Positions 9,720 through 19,752 of a DNA stretch of 64,000 nucleotides are shown in pieces (positions within the stretch are counted from its first letter, which is position 1; each line of letters begins with the position of its first letter). The DNA comes from an uncultured Collinsella sp. Its GTDB lineage: Bacteria > Actinomycetota > Coriobacteriia > Coriobacteriales > Coriobacteriaceae. The notes beneath the pieces were generated by a model. It did no database searches and was not told where the DNA came from. It was given only the letters and a program-made list of their open reading frames with translations. The stretch lies in assembly GCA_958403385.1 (NCBI GenBank), contig CATXXC010000003.1, forward strand, positions 62,001 through 126,000, in the 5' to 3' direction. The translations under genes were made by a program, and so were the position numbers.

Positions 9720-10685
9720 ATGGCTGCAGGCAAAACCTTCTATGACATCCTGGGCGTATCCAAGAGCGCCTCCGACAAAGAGATCAAGAGCGCGTTTCGC
9801 AAGCTCGCGCAAAAATATCACCCCGATGCCGGCGGCGACGAGGCTAAGTTCAAGGAGATCAGCGAGGCCTACGAGACGCTTTCGGACGAGAAGAAGCGCA
9901 AAGAGTACGACCAGATGCTCATGTTTGGCGGCATGCCGGGCGCGGGCGGCGCGTATGGCGGCGGCTACGGTGCCGGCGCGGGTGCCAGCGGCTGGGGCGA
10001 CATCTTCGACAGCATCTTTAGCGGCAACGGCGCCTGGGGCAGCGATTGGGGCTCGGGCTTTGCCGGGGCTGCGGGCGCTGCCGGTGCCGGCGCGGGTCGC
10101 AGCCGTGCTCGCAAGGGCGGCGACCTGTCGCTGACCGTCGATGTGACGGCCGAGGACGCGTTTCGCGGCGTGACGCACAAGGTCACCTATCGCATTCCCT
10201 CGACAGGCGAGCAGCAGACCATTACGGTCTCGGTGCCCGCGGGCGCGGTCGACGGCGGCAAGCTACGCTACAAGCGTCGCGGCGAGTATGGCGTTGCCGG
10301 CGGCGAGCGCGGCGACCTGGTCGTGACCACGCATGTGGAGGAGCACCCGCTGTTTAAGCGTAAAGGTGCCGACGTGACCATGGAGGTACCGGTCTCGGTC
10401 TATGAGGCGGCGCTCGGCTGCACGGTGGACGTGCCGACGCCCGGCGGTGCGACGGTTCGTCTGAAGGTGCCCGCGGGTACCCAGACGGGCAAGAAGTTTC
10501 GCTTTAAGGAGATGGGTGCGCCTGACGTTAAGCATCGCGGCCGCACGGGTGCGCTGCTCGTCGAGATTAAGGTGCAGGTCCCCACGAACCTGTCCGACGA
10601 TGAGCGCGATGCCATGACCAAGCTGCGCGAGGCCGACACGCGCGATTATCGCGAGAAGGTCAACCGTTACAAGGCGACGTACTAG
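9720..10685 (+). CDS. dnaJ: DnaJ-type co-chaperone lacking the zinc-finger domain
   Basis: J domain at residues 5-70 with the essential HPD in [11 protein letters not shown] Gly/Ala-rich linker follows (75-135), then two beta-sandwich client-binding domains ([18 protein letters not shown], and [20 protein letters not shown]). The four CxxCxGxG repeats of type I DnaJ are absent, making this a type II (CbpA-like) protein of 321 residues. Its position between grpE and hspR matches the actinobacterial dnaK operon. GGAGAGG precedes ATG 9720. Confidence 0.93.
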   Translation: MAAGKTFYDILGVSKSASDKEIKSAFRKLAQKYHPDAGGDEAKFKEISEAYETLSDEKKRKEYDQMLMFGGMPGAGGAYGGGYGAGAGASGWGDIFDSIFSGNGAWGSDWGSGFAGAAGAAGAGAGRSRARKGGDLSLTVDVTAEDAFRGVTHKVTYRIPSTGEQQTITVSVPAGAVDGGKLRYKRRGEYGVAGGERGDLVVTTHVEEHPLFKRKGADVTMEVPVSVYEAALGCTVDVPTPGGATVRLKVPAGTQTGKKFRFKEMGAPDVKHRGRTGALLVEIKVQVPTNLSDDERDAMTKLREADTRDYREKVNRYKATY

Positions 10686-10757
10686 GGCGGTCGTGGCGCA
10701 CGCCCGCGCCCGCGGGCTTATGATGGACGATAACGAGACGGAAAGGGATCAGGTAGC

Positions 10758-11174
10758 ATGGCCGAGGACAATAGGAACAAACCGCTGTACATGATCAGCG
10801 TGGCGGCCGAGCTGACCGGCATGCATCCGCAGACTCTGCGCGTCTACGAGTCCAAGGGCCTGGTGAACCCCCAGCGCTCGGGCGGCAACACGCGTCTGTA
10901 TTCGCGTGCCGATATCGAGCGTCTGGAGCTCATCAACCAGCTGACCGACGAGGGCATCAACCTTGCCGGCGTGGTGCGCATCCTCGATATGAAGGAGCGT
11001 GCCGAGGAGCGCGAACGCGAGAACGAGAAGCTCCGCGCCCGCGTACGCCAGCTCGAGGACGAGCTGCACGAGTACAAGATGCAAAAGAAGATCACCGCCC
11101 TGGCCCCGCGCGACGGCTCAGTTAACCCCGAGCAAGTCATGCGCAAGCTGCTGGGCGCCGGCGGGGATTTGTAG
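10758..11174 (+). CDS. hspR: Heat-shock repressor HspR (MerR family)
   Basis: Residues 10-80 form a MerR winged helix (YMISVAAELTGMHPQTLRVY, then GNTRLYSRADIERLELI). A coiled-coil dimerisation helix follows (82-115) and then a short tail. HspR represses the dnaK operon and clpB, usually with DnaK as co-repressor. Its place as last gene of the dnaK operon supports this identity. Likely targets here are the shared palindromes at 6739 and 14935. 138 residues is a normal length. Confidence 0.92.
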   Translation: MAEDNRNKPLYMISVAAELTGMHPQTLRVYESKGLVNPQRSGGNTRLYSRADIERLELINQLTDEGINLAGVVRILDMKERAEERERENEKLRARVRQLEDELHEYKMQKKITALAPRDGSVNPEQVMRKLLGAGGDL

Positions 11175-11579
11175 TTACGCGGTTTTACCAAACCGCGTAA
11201 CGGGCCGACGCTGCGCGCCGCCCAGAGCGACAATTTGTCATTCAAAAGGCAAGGCATGACCAGAAGGTCTATGCCTTGCCTTTTTCATGCCAACCTGTTC
11301 GCTCTGGACGTCGCTCGCTGTCCGTCCTCTACCTGCGGCGTTGCCTTGCTCCGGATGCGGTAGTCATTGGTAGTCATTGGTCATTGGGGACGTTCTTAAA
11401 TGACTAGTCGAAAGGGACACTCTTGCACTAAATCTGCCGGCCCTCGCCGGGTTCATCCTTTACTTTACCGAGATAAAGTGAACGTGTAGATTCGTAACCC
11501 ACTTGCAACCGTTCTATGGCACGATATTGAACGAATGTATGCTAGGCGCCCGAGCCTTTCGGGCAGAGTGGGAGACAGT
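11175..11579. other. Intergenic region, 405 bp
   Basis: No gene. It has a GTTACGCGG...CCGCGTAAC hairpin at 11175-11201, a terminator at 11243-11285, three copies of AGTCATTGGT-like repeats at about 11361-11393, a GTCATT...AATGAC element, and the palindrome ACTTTA-N6-TAAAGT at 11462-11479. The last may be part of the promoter of the downstream hydratase. Confidence 0.55.
11243..11285 (+). terminator. Terminator of the dnaK operon
   Basis: AAAAGGCAAGGCAT pairs with ATGCCTTGCCTTTT around a 13-nt loop, ending in a T-run. Its left A-run would also serve the other strand. Confidence 0.85.
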
Positions 11580-13880
11580 ATGGTTAAGCTGTACGAGGAC
11601 GGCATCTACCTGCGCGGCGGCAGCGAGGTCGTGCCTGTGGCCGAGGCTGCCGAGCGCGGCATTACGCAGACGCCCGAGGACGCCAAGCGCGGCACCATCG
11701 CGTATTCGATCCTCCAGGCACACAATACGTCCGGAGACCCCGAGGCTCTCAAGATCCGCTTCGACGCCATGGCGAGCCACGACATCACCTTCGTCGGCAT
11801 TATCCAGACGGCGCGCGCTTCGGGCATGGAGCAGTTCCCGCTGCCCTACGTGCTCACCAACTGCCACAACTCGCTGTGCGCCGTGGGCGGCACCATCAAC
11901 GAGGACGACCACGTCTTTGGCCTCTCGGCTGCCAAAAAGTACGGCGGCATTTTCGTCCCGCCGCACATCGCGGTCATCCACTCCTTTATGCGTGAGAACT
12001 TCGCCGGCTGCGGCAAGATGATCCTGGGTTCCGACTCGCACACCCGCTACGGCGCCCTGGGCACCATGGCCGTGGGCGAGGGCGGCGGCGAACTGGCAAA
12101 GCAGTTGCTGCGCGATACCTACGACGTTGCCTATCCCGGCGTCGTGGCCATCTACCTCACGGGTGCCCCGCGCCCCGGCGTCGGCCCGCACGACGTGGCG
12201 CTCGCCATCATCCGCGCCGTCTTTGCCAAGGGTTACGTCAAGAACAAGGTCATGGAGTTCGTGGGCCCCGGCATCGCGAGCATGACGACCGACTACCGCA
12301 ACGGCGTCGACGTCATGACCACCGAGACCACCTGCCTGTCGAGCATCTGGGCCACCGACGAGGACACGCACGCGTTTTTGACCATGCACGGCCGCGGCGA
12401 GGACTACCGCGAGCTCAAGCCCGCCGATGTTGCCTACTACGACGGCTGCGTCGAAGTCGATCTGTCGAGCATCAAGCCCATGATCGCGCTGCCGTTCCAT
12501 CCTTCCAACGGCTTTGAGATTGACGAGCTCAACGAGAACCTCGAGGACATCCTGCATGAGGTGGAGCTCGAGGCCGCCAAGATCGGCGAGGGCAAGACGC
12601 ACTTTAGCCTGCTCGACAAGATCGTCGACGGCAAGCTACACGTGCAGCAGGGCGTTATCGCCGGCTGCTCGGGCGGCAACTACGACTCCGTGGTCCAGGC
12701 TGCCCGCGTGCTCAAGGGCGCCAACACCGGCTGCGGCGAGTTCTCGCTGTCGGTCTATCCCACGAGCCAGCCCGTGGCGCTCGAGCTTACACGCCGCGGC
12801 TATATCTACGACCTTATGGAGGCCGGCGCGATTGTGCGCACGGCATTCTGCGGCCCGTGCTTTGGCGCCGGCGACACGCCTGCCAACAACGGCCTTTCGA
12901 TCCGCCACACTACGCGCAACTTCCCCAATCGCGAGGGTTCCAAGCCGGGTAATGGCCAGCTGAGCGCCGTGGCCCTGATGGACGCCCGCTCCATTGCGGC
13001 GACGGCGGCCAACGGCGGCGTCCTGACGCCGGCGACCGACCTGCCCGAGGAGACTTGGGACGAGGCCTGCGAGTACAACTTTGACGACGCGCCGTACAAA
13101 AAGCGCGTGTACTGGGGCTTTGGCAAGGCGGAGCCTGCCGACGAACTGGTCGAGGGTCCCAACATCAAGCCGTGGCCCGCGATGGAGCCCCTCGGCGACG
13201 ATATCCTGCTCAAGGTGTGCTCTAAAATCATGGACCCGGTCACCACGACTGACGAGCTCATTCCTTCGGGCGAGACGAGCTCCTTCCGCTCCAACCCGCT
13301 GGGCCTGGCAGAGTTTACGCTGAGCCGCCGCGACCCGGCCTACGTGGGCCGTTCCAAGGAGGTCGACGCCGTGGAGAAGCGCCGCGTTGCCGGCGAGGCA
13401 GCAGGCGACTTGGCCGCGCTCGATGCCGAGCTTGCCGGCGTGTTTGAGGCGCTGGCCGGCGCGGGTGTCGCTGCCGACGCCAAGGCGACCGAGTACGGCT
13501 CCATGCTCTATGCCAAGAAGCCCGGTGACGGTTCTGCCCGCGAGCAGGCCGCGAGCTGCCAGCGCGTAATTGGCGGCCTGGCCAACATCGTCCACGAGTA
13601 CGCCACCAAGCGCTATCGCTCCAACGTGATGAACTGGGGTATGGTGCCCTTCCAGATGGAGGCCGAGCCCAACTTTGAGGTGGGCGATTACGTCTTTGTG
13701 CCGGGTATCCGCGCCGCGCTCGATGGCGACCTGAAGGGCATCGTCGCCTACGTGGTGCGCGCCGATGGTGCGGTCGAGCAGATTGAGCTCTACATTGCCG
13801 ATATGACGGCAGAGGAGCGTGCCATCGTCAAGGCTGGCTGCCTGATCAACTACAACAAGTTCAAGGCCGCTGCCGAGTAA
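11580..13880 (+). CDS. Aconitase-family hydratase ([4Fe-4S])
   Basis: Homologous to aconitase (aconitase domain about 30-450, swivel domain C-terminal), 766 residues. Cluster cysteines are recognisable: [11 protein letters not shown] (equivalent of aconitase SCTN) and [17 protein letters not shown] (C-x2-C). [20 protein letters not shown] matches the substrate-binding DSHT region. It probably isomerises citrate/isocitrate or hydrates a related acid, but specificity cannot be fixed by eye. The start at 11580 (MVKLYEDG) has GGGAG at 5-9 nt; the upstream ATG at 11535 would add 15 poorly conserved residues. It is monocistronic, followed by a long perfect palindrome. Confidence 0.85.
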   Translation: MVKLYEDGIYLRGGSEVVPVAEAAERGITQTPEDAKRGTIAYSILQAHNTSGDPEALKIRFDAMASHDITFVGIIQTARASGMEQFPLPYVLTNCHNSLCAVGGTINEDDHVFGLSAAKKYGGIFVPPHIAVIHSFMRENFAGCGKMILGSDSHTRYGALGTMAVGEGGGELAKQLLRDTYDVAYPGVVAIYLTGAPRPGVGPHDVALAIIRAVFAKGYVKNKVMEFVGPGIASMTTDYRNGVDVMTTETTCLSSIWATDEDTHAFLTMHGRGEDYRELKPADVAYYDGCVEVDLSSIKPMIALPFHPSNGFEIDELNENLEDILHEVELEAAKIGEGKTHFSLLDKIVDGKLHVQQGVIAGCSGGNYDSVVQAARVLKGANTGCGEFSLSVYPTSQPVALELTRRGYIYDLMEAGAIVRTAFCGPCFGAGDTPANNGLSIRHTTRNFPNREGSKPGNGQLSAVALMDARSIAATAANGGVLTPATDLPEETWDEACEYNFDDAPYKKRVYWGFGKAEPADELVEGPNIKPWPAMEPLGDDILLKVCSKIMDPVTTTDELIPSGETSSFRSNPLGLAEFTLSRRDPAYVGRSKEVDAVEKRRVAGEAAGDLAALDAELAGVFEALAGAGVAADAKATEYGSMLYAKKPGDGSAREQAASCQRVIGGLANIVHEYATKRYRSNVMNWGMVPFQMEAEPNFEVGDYVFVPGIRAALDGDLKGIVAYVVRADGAVEQIELYIADMTAEERAIVKAGCLINYNKFKAAAE

Positions 13881-13892
13881 CGTTGCTGTACG

Positions 13893-13962
13893 CCCCGGAC
13901 ACACCTTTCCCTCGTGCTCACGCGCTTCGCGAGGGTCGCCCGAGGGAAAGGTGTGTCCGGGG
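13893..13962. repeat. Long palindrome with 22-bp perfect arms
   Basis: CCCCGGACACACCTTTCCCT(CG) pairs perfectly over 22 bp with the right arm at 13941-13962; the loop is 26 nt. There is no T-run, so it is not a standard terminator. It looks like a mobile or REP-type intergenic element. Confidence 0.75.
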
Positions 13963-14043
13963 CTACCGCGACGTTCTCGTTGGGTCTTGAGGGGCGCTAA
14001 TAATTGACCGGGACCACCACAAAGTTGCCTGCCCGGCGGGTTC

Positions 14044-14691
14044 TTATTTCGATGGGGTCCAGGTTATTTCATCGTCAAATAGCCAAGTGCGTGCTGAGCC
14101 ACTGTCGCGCGCTGTCTGTGGATCGGGCTCGCAAGTTTGTTCGTAGGCATCCTCGGTACACCGATCCATAAAATCGACGACTGCCGTCTGGTCGCCTTCC
14201 ATGACGTAGATCACGTTGCCATCCGAGATATAGACTCCCGGCCCTTCGTTGTCCACGTAGCCGGGGTCGTATGAAACGTTGCATAGTCTGCTCCCGTTTG
14301 CCGCATCGAGTTCAAGGGTCGAATAATACCCGCCATTCATTTGGCCTTTCTTGGCTCGATATATTGCGGCGCCGTACCATCGCTTAAACGTCTTGCCTTT
14401 GAGTAAACTGGTCGCCTTGCCGATAAGCTGCTCATCTTGGGTATAGCGCGTGGCTCCAAGTTCGATTCGGGGATAGTTGCTGACCCCAAGCGTTGCGGGC
14501 GTACCGTCGAAATCGACGGTGATTGAATCGGGTTTGACGATATCGGTGAGGATTTCGATGGGATAGCTTATGGTTTCAACCGCCGCCTGCGTCGCCGAGG
14601 CAGGGAGAAATGCGAGATAGATAATGCCTACGCCGACTGCGGTAATTGCAAACGCTAAGACGAGCAGGCCGATATAGGTGGAGCGTTTCAC
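14044..14691 (-). CDS. Hypothetical membrane-anchored protein
   Basis: About 215 residues of unknown function. One N-terminal membrane segment (residues 6-30, GLLVLAFAITAVGVGIIYLAF) precedes an extracytoplasmic domain with two cysteine-containing regions (SRLCNVSYD, DRCTEDAYEQTCEP). The start is uncertain: GTG 14691 has GAGG at 8 nt, while GTG 14700 would add MPT. It is monocistronic, between the hydratase and clpB. Confidence 0.6.
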   Translation of the reverse strand: MKRSTYIGLLVLAFAITAVGVGIIYLAFLPASATQAAVETISYPIEILTDIVKPDSITVDFDGTPATLGVSNYPRIELGATRYTQDEQLIGKATSLLKGKTFKRWYGAAIYRAKKGQMNGGYYSTLELDAANGSRLCNVSYDPGYVDNEGPGVYISDGNVIYVMEGDQTAVVDFMDRCTEDAYEQTCEPDPQTARDSGSARTWLFDDEITWTPSK

Positions 14692-14875
14692 GGTGGGCAC
14701 CTCTCATGTAATATGCAATCATTAAGATAAATGATACAAGCTTACGACAATATTCAAAAGAAAGCGATCGTTCGAAATGGGGGGCTAAAAGGCCCTATTG
14801 GGCTTCGATTTGGGATCGCCAAACGTAGACTGGGCTTGATACCGCCTCTTTTAATCGGGGCTGATTCTTCTCTGG

Positions 14876-14910
14876 ACCACCACAAAGGGGACAGGCACCT
14901 TTGTGGTGGT
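14876..14910. repeat. Palindromic intergenic element (GGGGACAGG family)
   Basis: ACCACCACAAAGG pairs perfectly with CCTTTGTGGTGGT across GGACAGGCA. A degenerate partial copy (GGACCACCACAAAG) lies at about 14012-14025. It shares its core with the 31-bp pair at 2655 and 5880. Confidence 0.75.
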
Positions 14911-14934
14911 TTGCATGTCATGAGAGCACTCAGA

Positions 14935-14961
14935 AAATCTTATATATAGAGACTTAGATTT
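14935..14961. promoter_or_regulatory. Putative HspR operator upstream of clpB
   Basis: AAATCT-N15-AGATTT, with the inner bases TTATAT and GACTT also shared with the dnaK copy at 6739-6765. TATAAG at 14965-14970 sits in the same place relative to it as the -10-like element at dnaK. Confidence 0.6.
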
Positions 14962-15050
14962 GTGTATAAGATCGCGCAAAGTTGGCAACAATACTTCTCG
15001 AACAACGTGAAGCCGCCCCGTAGGGCGGCCGCCCCAAGAGAGGTGATTCC

Positions 15051-17678
15051 ATGAGAATCGATAAGCTAGCAATGACGTCGCGCGAGGCGTTGCAGACCGC
15101 CATGAGCACGGCTGCCGACGCGCAGGCCGGCGCGGTTGAGCCGATTCACCTGCTGTCTGCCCTGCTCGGTGCCGGCGAGCGCAATATCTCCGTGATCATC
15201 GAGCGCATCGGCGCCGACCCGGCCCAGCTCGCACGCTCCACACAAGATGCCATCGACCACGCGCCCAAGGTTTCGGGCGAGGGTCAGCAGATGGGCCTGT
15301 CCAACGAGCTCGTCCGCGTCATCGAAAAGGCCGAGAAGAAGGCCACCAAGATGGGCGACAGCTTTGTGGTGACCGAGCATCTGCTGATGGCACTTGCCGA
15401 GGACAAGGGCGAGGCTGGCCGCGTTCTGCGTGACGCCGGCGTGACCAAGGAGCGCATCGAGCAGGTCTACGAGGAGTTGCGCGGCGATGACCGCGTGACG
15501 TCTGCCGAGGACAAGACGCAGTTTGAGGCGCTGGAGCAGTACGGTCGCAACATCTGCGACCTGGCCCGCGCCGGTAAGCTTGACCCGGTCATCGGCCGTA
15601 CCGACGAGATCCGTCGTACCATCCAGGTCCTGTCCCGCCGCACCAAGAACAACCCCGTGCTCATCGGCGAGCCGGGCGTCGGCAAGACGGCCATCGTCGA
15701 GGGTATCGCCCAGCGTATCGTGGCCGGCGACGTGCCGAGCACGCTGCGCGACCGCGACCTCATCGAGCTCGACATGAGCGCGCTGGTCGCCGGCGCCAAG
15801 TACCGCGGCGAGTTCGAGGACCGCTTAAAGGCCGTGCTCAAGGAGGTGCAGAAGTCCGAAGGCAAGGTCATCCTGTTCATCGATGAGCTCCATACCATCG
15901 TGGGCGCGGGTGCCACCGAGGGCTCCATGGACGCCGGCAACATCCTCAAGCCGGCGCTCGCCCGTGGCGACTTACACGCAATCGGCGCGACTACGCTCGA
16001 CGAGTATCGCAAGTACATCGAGAAGGACGCGGCACTCGCCCGTCGTTTCCAGACCGTGATGGTCTCCGAGCCCACCGTCGAGGACACCATCTCGATCCTG
16101 CGTGGCCTCAAGGAGAAGTACGAGATCTTCCACGGCGTGCATATCACCGATAGCGCGCTCGTGGCAGCTGCCGACCTCTCCGATCGCTACATCGCCGACC
16201 GCTTCCTGCCCGACAAGGCCATCGACCTGGTCGATGAGGCGGCAAGCCGCCTGCGCATGGAGCTCGACAGCATGCCGGTCGAGATCGATGCCACCACGCG
16301 TCAGCTCACCCAGCTGCAGATCGAGGAGCAGGCGCTCATGAAGGAGACCGACGACGCCTCCAAGGAGCGTCTGGAGGCCCTGCGCCAAGAGATTGCCGAG
16401 GTCCAAGAAAAGCTCAACGTGCAAAAGGCCGGCTGGCTCAACCAGAAGAACGCCATCGACCACGTGCAGGAGCTCAAGGGACAGCTCGACGAGGCCAAGA
16501 GCGAAGAGGAGCGTGCGACGCGCAACGGCGACCTGGGCCGTGCGTCCGAGCTGCGCTACTCCGTGATTCCGGGCCTGCAGCAGCAGATTCAGGATTCCGA
16601 GGCTGCGCTCGAGGCGCAAAAGCAGCAGGACGGCGAGGGCCTCAACGAGCAGGTGACCTCCGATGAGATCGCTGAGGTCGTGAGCGCTTGGACCGGCGTG
16701 CCCGTCTCTAAGATGATGCAGGGCGAGCTCGACAAGCTGAAGGGCTTGGAGGGCGAGCTGCATAAGCGCGTCATCGGCCAGGACGAGGCGGTCTCCGCTG
16801 TCGCCGCGGCCGTGCGTCGCAGCCGTGCGGGCCTCTCCGATCCGGACAAGCCCATCGGCAGCTTCTTCTTCCTGGGCCCCACCGGCGTGGGCAAGACCGA
16901 GCTCGCCAAGGCGCTTGCCGAGTGCCTGTTCGATGACGAGCGTGCGCTCGTGCGTATCGACATGTCCGAGTACATGGAGAAGTTCAGCGTCCAACGTCTG
17001 ATCGGTGCGCCTCCGGGATACGTTGGCTACGACGAGGGCGGCCAGCTCACCGAGGCCGTGCGCCGTCGTCCGTACTCCGTGATTTTGCTCGACGAGATGG
17101 AGAAGGCTCATCCGGATGTCTTTAACGTGCTGCTGCAGGTGCTTGATGACGGCCGTCTGACCGATGGCCAGGGTCGCCAGGTGTCCTTCAAGAACACGAT
17201 CATCATCATGACGTCTAACGTGGGCTCCAAGGCTATCGCCGAGCTTTCCGGCAAGGACGAGGAGGGGATGCGCCATCAGGTCGACGCGGCCATGGCTCAG
17301 ACCTTCCGCCCCGAGTTCCTCAACCGTATCGACGATATCGTGGTGTTCCATCCGCTCGGCATGGCGCAGATCGAGAAGATTGTCGACATCCAGCTTGCCG
17401 ACGTCCGTGCACGTCTGGCCAAGGAGCGCATGACGCTTGCCATTACCCCGGCGGCCAAGCAGATGCTCGCCGTGGGCGGCCTGGATCCGGTCTTTGGTGC
17501 CCGTCCGCTCAAGCGTCTGGTTCAACGCGAGGTCGTGGATGCCATCGCCGCCGCTATCATCGACGGCACGGTGCGCGAGGGCGATCAGGTGACGGTCGAT
17601 GTCGACAAGGACGGTGGCTTTACCGTCGTGTGCGACAACACGCCGGCGGCCACCTACGAGGTCCCCGACGCCGAGTAG
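15051..17678 (+). CDS. clpB: ATP-dependent disaggregase ClpB
   Basis: Hexameric Hsp100 that works with DnaK-DnaJ-GrpE to dissolve aggregates. 875 residues with the full ClpB layout: N domain (1-150), AAA1 with Walker [10 protein letters not shown] and [10 protein letters not shown], a middle coiled coil (about 410-530), AAA2 with GPTGVGKTE and [12 protein letters not shown], and the C-terminal [13 protein letters not shown]. The presence of the middle domain distinguishes it from ClpC/ClpA. The promoter element shared with dnaK points to joint HspR control. AGAGAGGTG precedes ATG. Confidence 0.98.
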   Translation: MRIDKLAMTSREALQTAMSTAADAQAGAVEPIHLLSALLGAGERNISVIIERIGADPAQLARSTQDAIDHAPKVSGEGQQMGLSNELVRVIEKAEKKATKMGDSFVVTEHLLMALAEDKGEAGRVLRDAGVTKERIEQVYEELRGDDRVTSAEDKTQFEALEQYGRNICDLARAGKLDPVIGRTDEIRRTIQVLSRRTKNNPVLIGEPGVGKTAIVEGIAQRIVAGDVPSTLRDRDLIELDMSALVAGAKYRGEFEDRLKAVLKEVQKSEGKVILFIDELHTIVGAGATEGSMDAGNILKPALARGDLHAIGATTLDEYRKYIEKDAALARRFQTVMVSEPTVEDTISILRGLKEKYEIFHGVHITDSALVAAADLSDRYIADRFLPDKAIDLVDEAASRLRMELDSMPVEIDATTRQLTQLQIEEQALMKETDDASKERLEALRQEIAEVQEKLNVQKAGWLNQKNAIDHVQELKGQLDEAKSEEERATRNGDLGRASELRYSVIPGLQQQIQDSEAALEAQKQQDGEGLNEQVTSDEIAEVVSAWTGVPVSKMMQGELDKLKGLEGELHKRVIGQDEAVSAVAAAVRRSRAGLSDPDKPIGSFFFLGPTGVGKTELAKALAECLFDDERALVRIDMSEYMEKFSVQRLIGAPPGYVGYDEGGQLTEAVRRRPYSVILLDEMEKAHPDVFNVLLQVLDDGRLTDGQGRQVSFKNTIIIMTSNVGSKAIAELSGKDEEGMRHQVDAAMAQTFRPEFLNRIDDIVVFHPLGMAQIEKIVDIQLADVRARLAKERMTLAITPAAKQMLAVGGLDPVFGARPLKRLVQREVVDAIAAAIIDGTVREGDQVTVDVDKDGGFTVVCDNTPAATYEVPDAE

Positions 17679-17715
17679 GCTTTTGGGGCATGCCTTAAAA
17701 TCTGCCAGCCGTCTC

Positions 17716-17761
17716 TAAACGCCAAGGGCGGCGGATCCAATTGGGTCCGCCGCCCTTTTTC
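17716..17761 (+). terminator. Terminator of clpB
   Basis: AAGGGCGGCGGATCC pairs with GGGTCCGCCGCCCTT and is followed by TTTTT. Confidence 0.9.
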
Positions 17762-17810
17762 GTGCGACAATCGATGATGTTGAGCGGATGCGATGCAAGG
17801 AGCTATGCAG

Positions 17811-18005
17811 ATGAAAGACGAGAACAAGACGAACGCACCGGCGGCTGAGATAGCGTCCGCCGCACCAAGGCCCGCGCCGAAACCGGCGCCCAAGCCGCGC
17901 GACCCCTACATCCGTGCCGAGAACGAGGACGATGACGGTTACGACCCCTACAGCGACCGACGCCCCGAGCGTGAGCCGATGTTCGAAGCTGACCCGTGGC
18001 GCTAA
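17811..18005 (+). CDS. Small Pro/Ala-rich acidic protein
   Basis: Unknown function, about 64 residues, low complexity: a Pro-Ala-Lys stretch (RPAPKPAPKPRDPYI) then acidic residues (NEDDDGYDPYSDRRPE). No fold is evident. AGGAG 8 nt before ATG 17811 supports translation; ATGs at 17793 and 17805 are in frame but too close to or upstream of that site. It may simply be a short ORF in a transcribed spacer. Confidence 0.45.
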   Translation: MKDENKTNAPAAEIASAAPRPAPKPAPKPRDPYIRAENEDDDGYDPYSDRRPEREPMFEADPWR

Positions 18006-18029
18006 TTGCCACTCAAAAGGCCACCAATA

Positions 18030-18096
18030 AGTTGCGGTGAAATAGGGATTGTTTTGCGGTTTGACCAGCAAAAACAGTCCCTATTTCACCGCAACT
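18030..18096. repeat. Dispersed palindrome, AGTTGCGGTGAAATAG family, copy 1
   Basis: AGTTGCGGTGAAATAGGGA and TCCCTATTTCACCGCAACT are inverted arms around a 29-nt centre. Related elements are at 26671-26738 and 30357-30425. Confidence 0.85.
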
Positions 18097-18258
18097 GCGT
18101 TAGGGATTTTTCTACAGGGGAAGGGTAGTCAAAAAAGTCCCGTCCCAAATCGACTGTCTAGGGAGTCGCATTCGAGCTTGGTTGTCCTCTCAGCCACTCG
18201 GCATCCTTCGAGCAGTAATAGTGAAAAAACTTGCTTAAGTGCTAATCAAGTCAGACAT

Positions 18259-18318
18259 AATCTTGCTCTCTAATTAATCAAGAATCGCTATAATTTTGAT
18301 TAGCTAGAGAGCAAGATT
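18259..18318. promoter_or_regulatory. Long inverted repeat over the promoter of the DUF4143 ATPase
   Basis: AATCTTGCTCTCTAATTAATC (18259-18279) mirrors GATTAGCTAGAGAGCAAGATT (18298-18318) with small mismatches. The A+T-rich centre includes TATAATTT, a likely -10. The right arm ends 8 nt before the start codon, so it may be an operator or a leader hairpin. Confidence 0.6.
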
Positions 18319-18326
18319 GGAGAATC

Positions 18327-19679
18327 ATGGCATTCAACGACTTGATCGCCCGGAAAATAAAGGACTTTGAACAGCAGGGGGTTCCGCGGGTCTTTGAGCG
18401 AGACCTTGATCTAGGAAATCCACAGGAGCCAAAGCGCGACAACATCGTAAATGTGATTGTGGGGGCCCGCCGTTGTGGAAAGACGTATCGCCTGTATCAG
18501 GAGATGCGGCGGCTTCAGAGCCGGGGCGTCGAGCTTGACCGGATGCTTTACTTCAATTTTGAGGATGAGCGCTTGCGCCCGTATGAGCCATCGCTGCTGG
18601 CGGACGTGCTCGACACGTTCTATGCGCTGTATCCTGCTGCTCGAACCGAGGGCGCTTATATTTTCTTTGACGAGATCCAGGAAATTCCCGAATGGGGTGC
18701 GTTTCTGCGGCGTGTAGTCGATACGGAGAAAGCGACCGTCTATGTGACGGGATCTTCTTCTAAGATGCTGTCCTCAGAACTTAAGAGCGAGTTCAGGGGT
18801 CGTTCTCTTGTGCGAGAGCTTTTTCCATTGAGCTTTTCGGAATACGTTCGATATAAGACGGGGAACGTTCCCGAGCCAGATGTGACCTTTTCCCCGAGCG
18901 ATGCGGCGCTGCTTCGACATCATCTGATCGGATATCTTGAACGAGGGGGATTCATCGCGACACTTGGGCAGACGCCCGCAGACGCGATTCAGCTGCTACA
19001 GGAATATGCTTCGCGAACGGTCGCCATGGACGTCGTTGAACGCTACGACGTCAAGAACCCTCGCCTGGCATCGCTGTTCCTGACGCGGTGTATGGCATCT
19101 TCGGGACGAGAGCTGTCGGTGAACAAAGTGTATAACGAGTTCAAGAGCAGGCAGATACCCGTCAGTCGTAATTCGCTCAGCGACTTACTTGAGTATTATG
19201 AGGACGCCTACCTGTTGTTTTCTGTGCCGGAGTTCACGCGTTCACTGGCAAATAACATGCGGTCTGCGTCTAAGGTCTACGCTGTCGATCCTGCGATGTT
19301 TGGAGCATTCTCTCCCGCATCGGCATTGGACCAGGGCCAGAGGCTCGAGACCGCAGTGTTCAATGCGCTAAGAAGAAGGACTCCCGCGGTGAGGACCGGC
19401 TCGGTCTGCCGTCTGCTGATCAAAGAGAAGAGTAAAAGCCATGAGGTGGACTTTGTTGCTGGGGACGCACTTCTCATGCGGGCTTATAGCCTGATTCAGG
19501 TGAGCGCGGATATGGCAAGTGAGAAAACGCGCGAGCGCGAAATTGCCGCGCTTGATGCCTCGATGGCCCAGTTCGATCTTGGCGAGTCGGCAATCGTTAC
19601 CATGGATGAACAGACCGATATTCCATGCGAGCACGGTGTGGTACACGTTATGCCCGCATGGAAGTGGCTCCTTGCCTAA
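18327..19679 (+). CDS. ATP-binding protein, AAA_14/DUF4143 type
   Basis: 450-residue ATPase of the widespread AAA family with C-terminal DUF4143. Walker A is VGARRCGKTYR (about 47-57), Walker B is YIFFDEIQEIPEW, and sensor 1 is VYVTGSSSKML. The C-terminal half (about 215-400) has the nuclease-like DUF4143 features, for example KSKSHEVDFVAG, resembling the E-x-D-F of restriction-like folds. The biological role of the family is unsettled. GGAG sits 5 nt before ATG. It is a single gene with a lower G+C content than its neighbours, as is usual for this mobile-looking family. Confidence 0.85.
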   Translation: MAFNDLIARKIKDFEQQGVPRVFERDLDLGNPQEPKRDNIVNVIVGARRCGKTYRLYQEMRRLQSRGVELDRMLYFNFEDERLRPYEPSLLADVLDTFYALYPAARTEGAYIFFDEIQEIPEWGAFLRRVVDTEKATVYVTGSSSKMLSSELKSEFRGRSLVRELFPLSFSEYVRYKTGNVPEPDVTFSPSDAALLRHHLIGYLERGGFIATLGQTPADAIQLLQEYASRTVAMDVVERYDVKNPRLASLFLTRCMASSGRELSVNKVYNEFKSRQIPVSRNSLSDLLEYYEDAYLLFSVPEFTRSLANNMRSASKVYAVDPAMFGAFSPASALDQGQRLETAVFNALRRRTPAVRTGSVCRLLIKEKSKSHEVDFVAGDALLMRAYSLIQVSADMASEKTREREIAALDASMAQFDLGESAIVTMDEQTDIPCEHGVVHVMPAWKWLLA

Positions 19680-19752
19680 TCATCTATGGGCCTGTGGGGT
19701 CAGGACCTCCTGGCTCCTTCATCACGGTTGGGGAGCACCTTGCTGTGCCAGG

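Larger units (their letters stand above)
14692..15050. other. Intergenic region before clpB, 359 bp
   Basis: No gene is supported. It carries an A+T-rich divergent promoter zone (14700-14760), the palindrome at 14876-14910, the putative HspR operator at 14935-14961 and the clpB ribosome site AGAGAGGTG. Confidence 0.6.
18006..18326. other. Intergenic region, 321 bp
   Basis: Holds the TTGCGGTGAAATAG palindrome (18030-18096), about 160 bp with no feature I recognise, and the inverted repeat at 18259-18318 before the ATPase gene. Confidence 0.6.

Noticed and set aside
15972..17525. A 517-codon antisense frame within clpB
   Set aside because: Same shadow effect; composition is biased toward Leu, Gly, His and Asp and it conflicts with an unquestionable gene.
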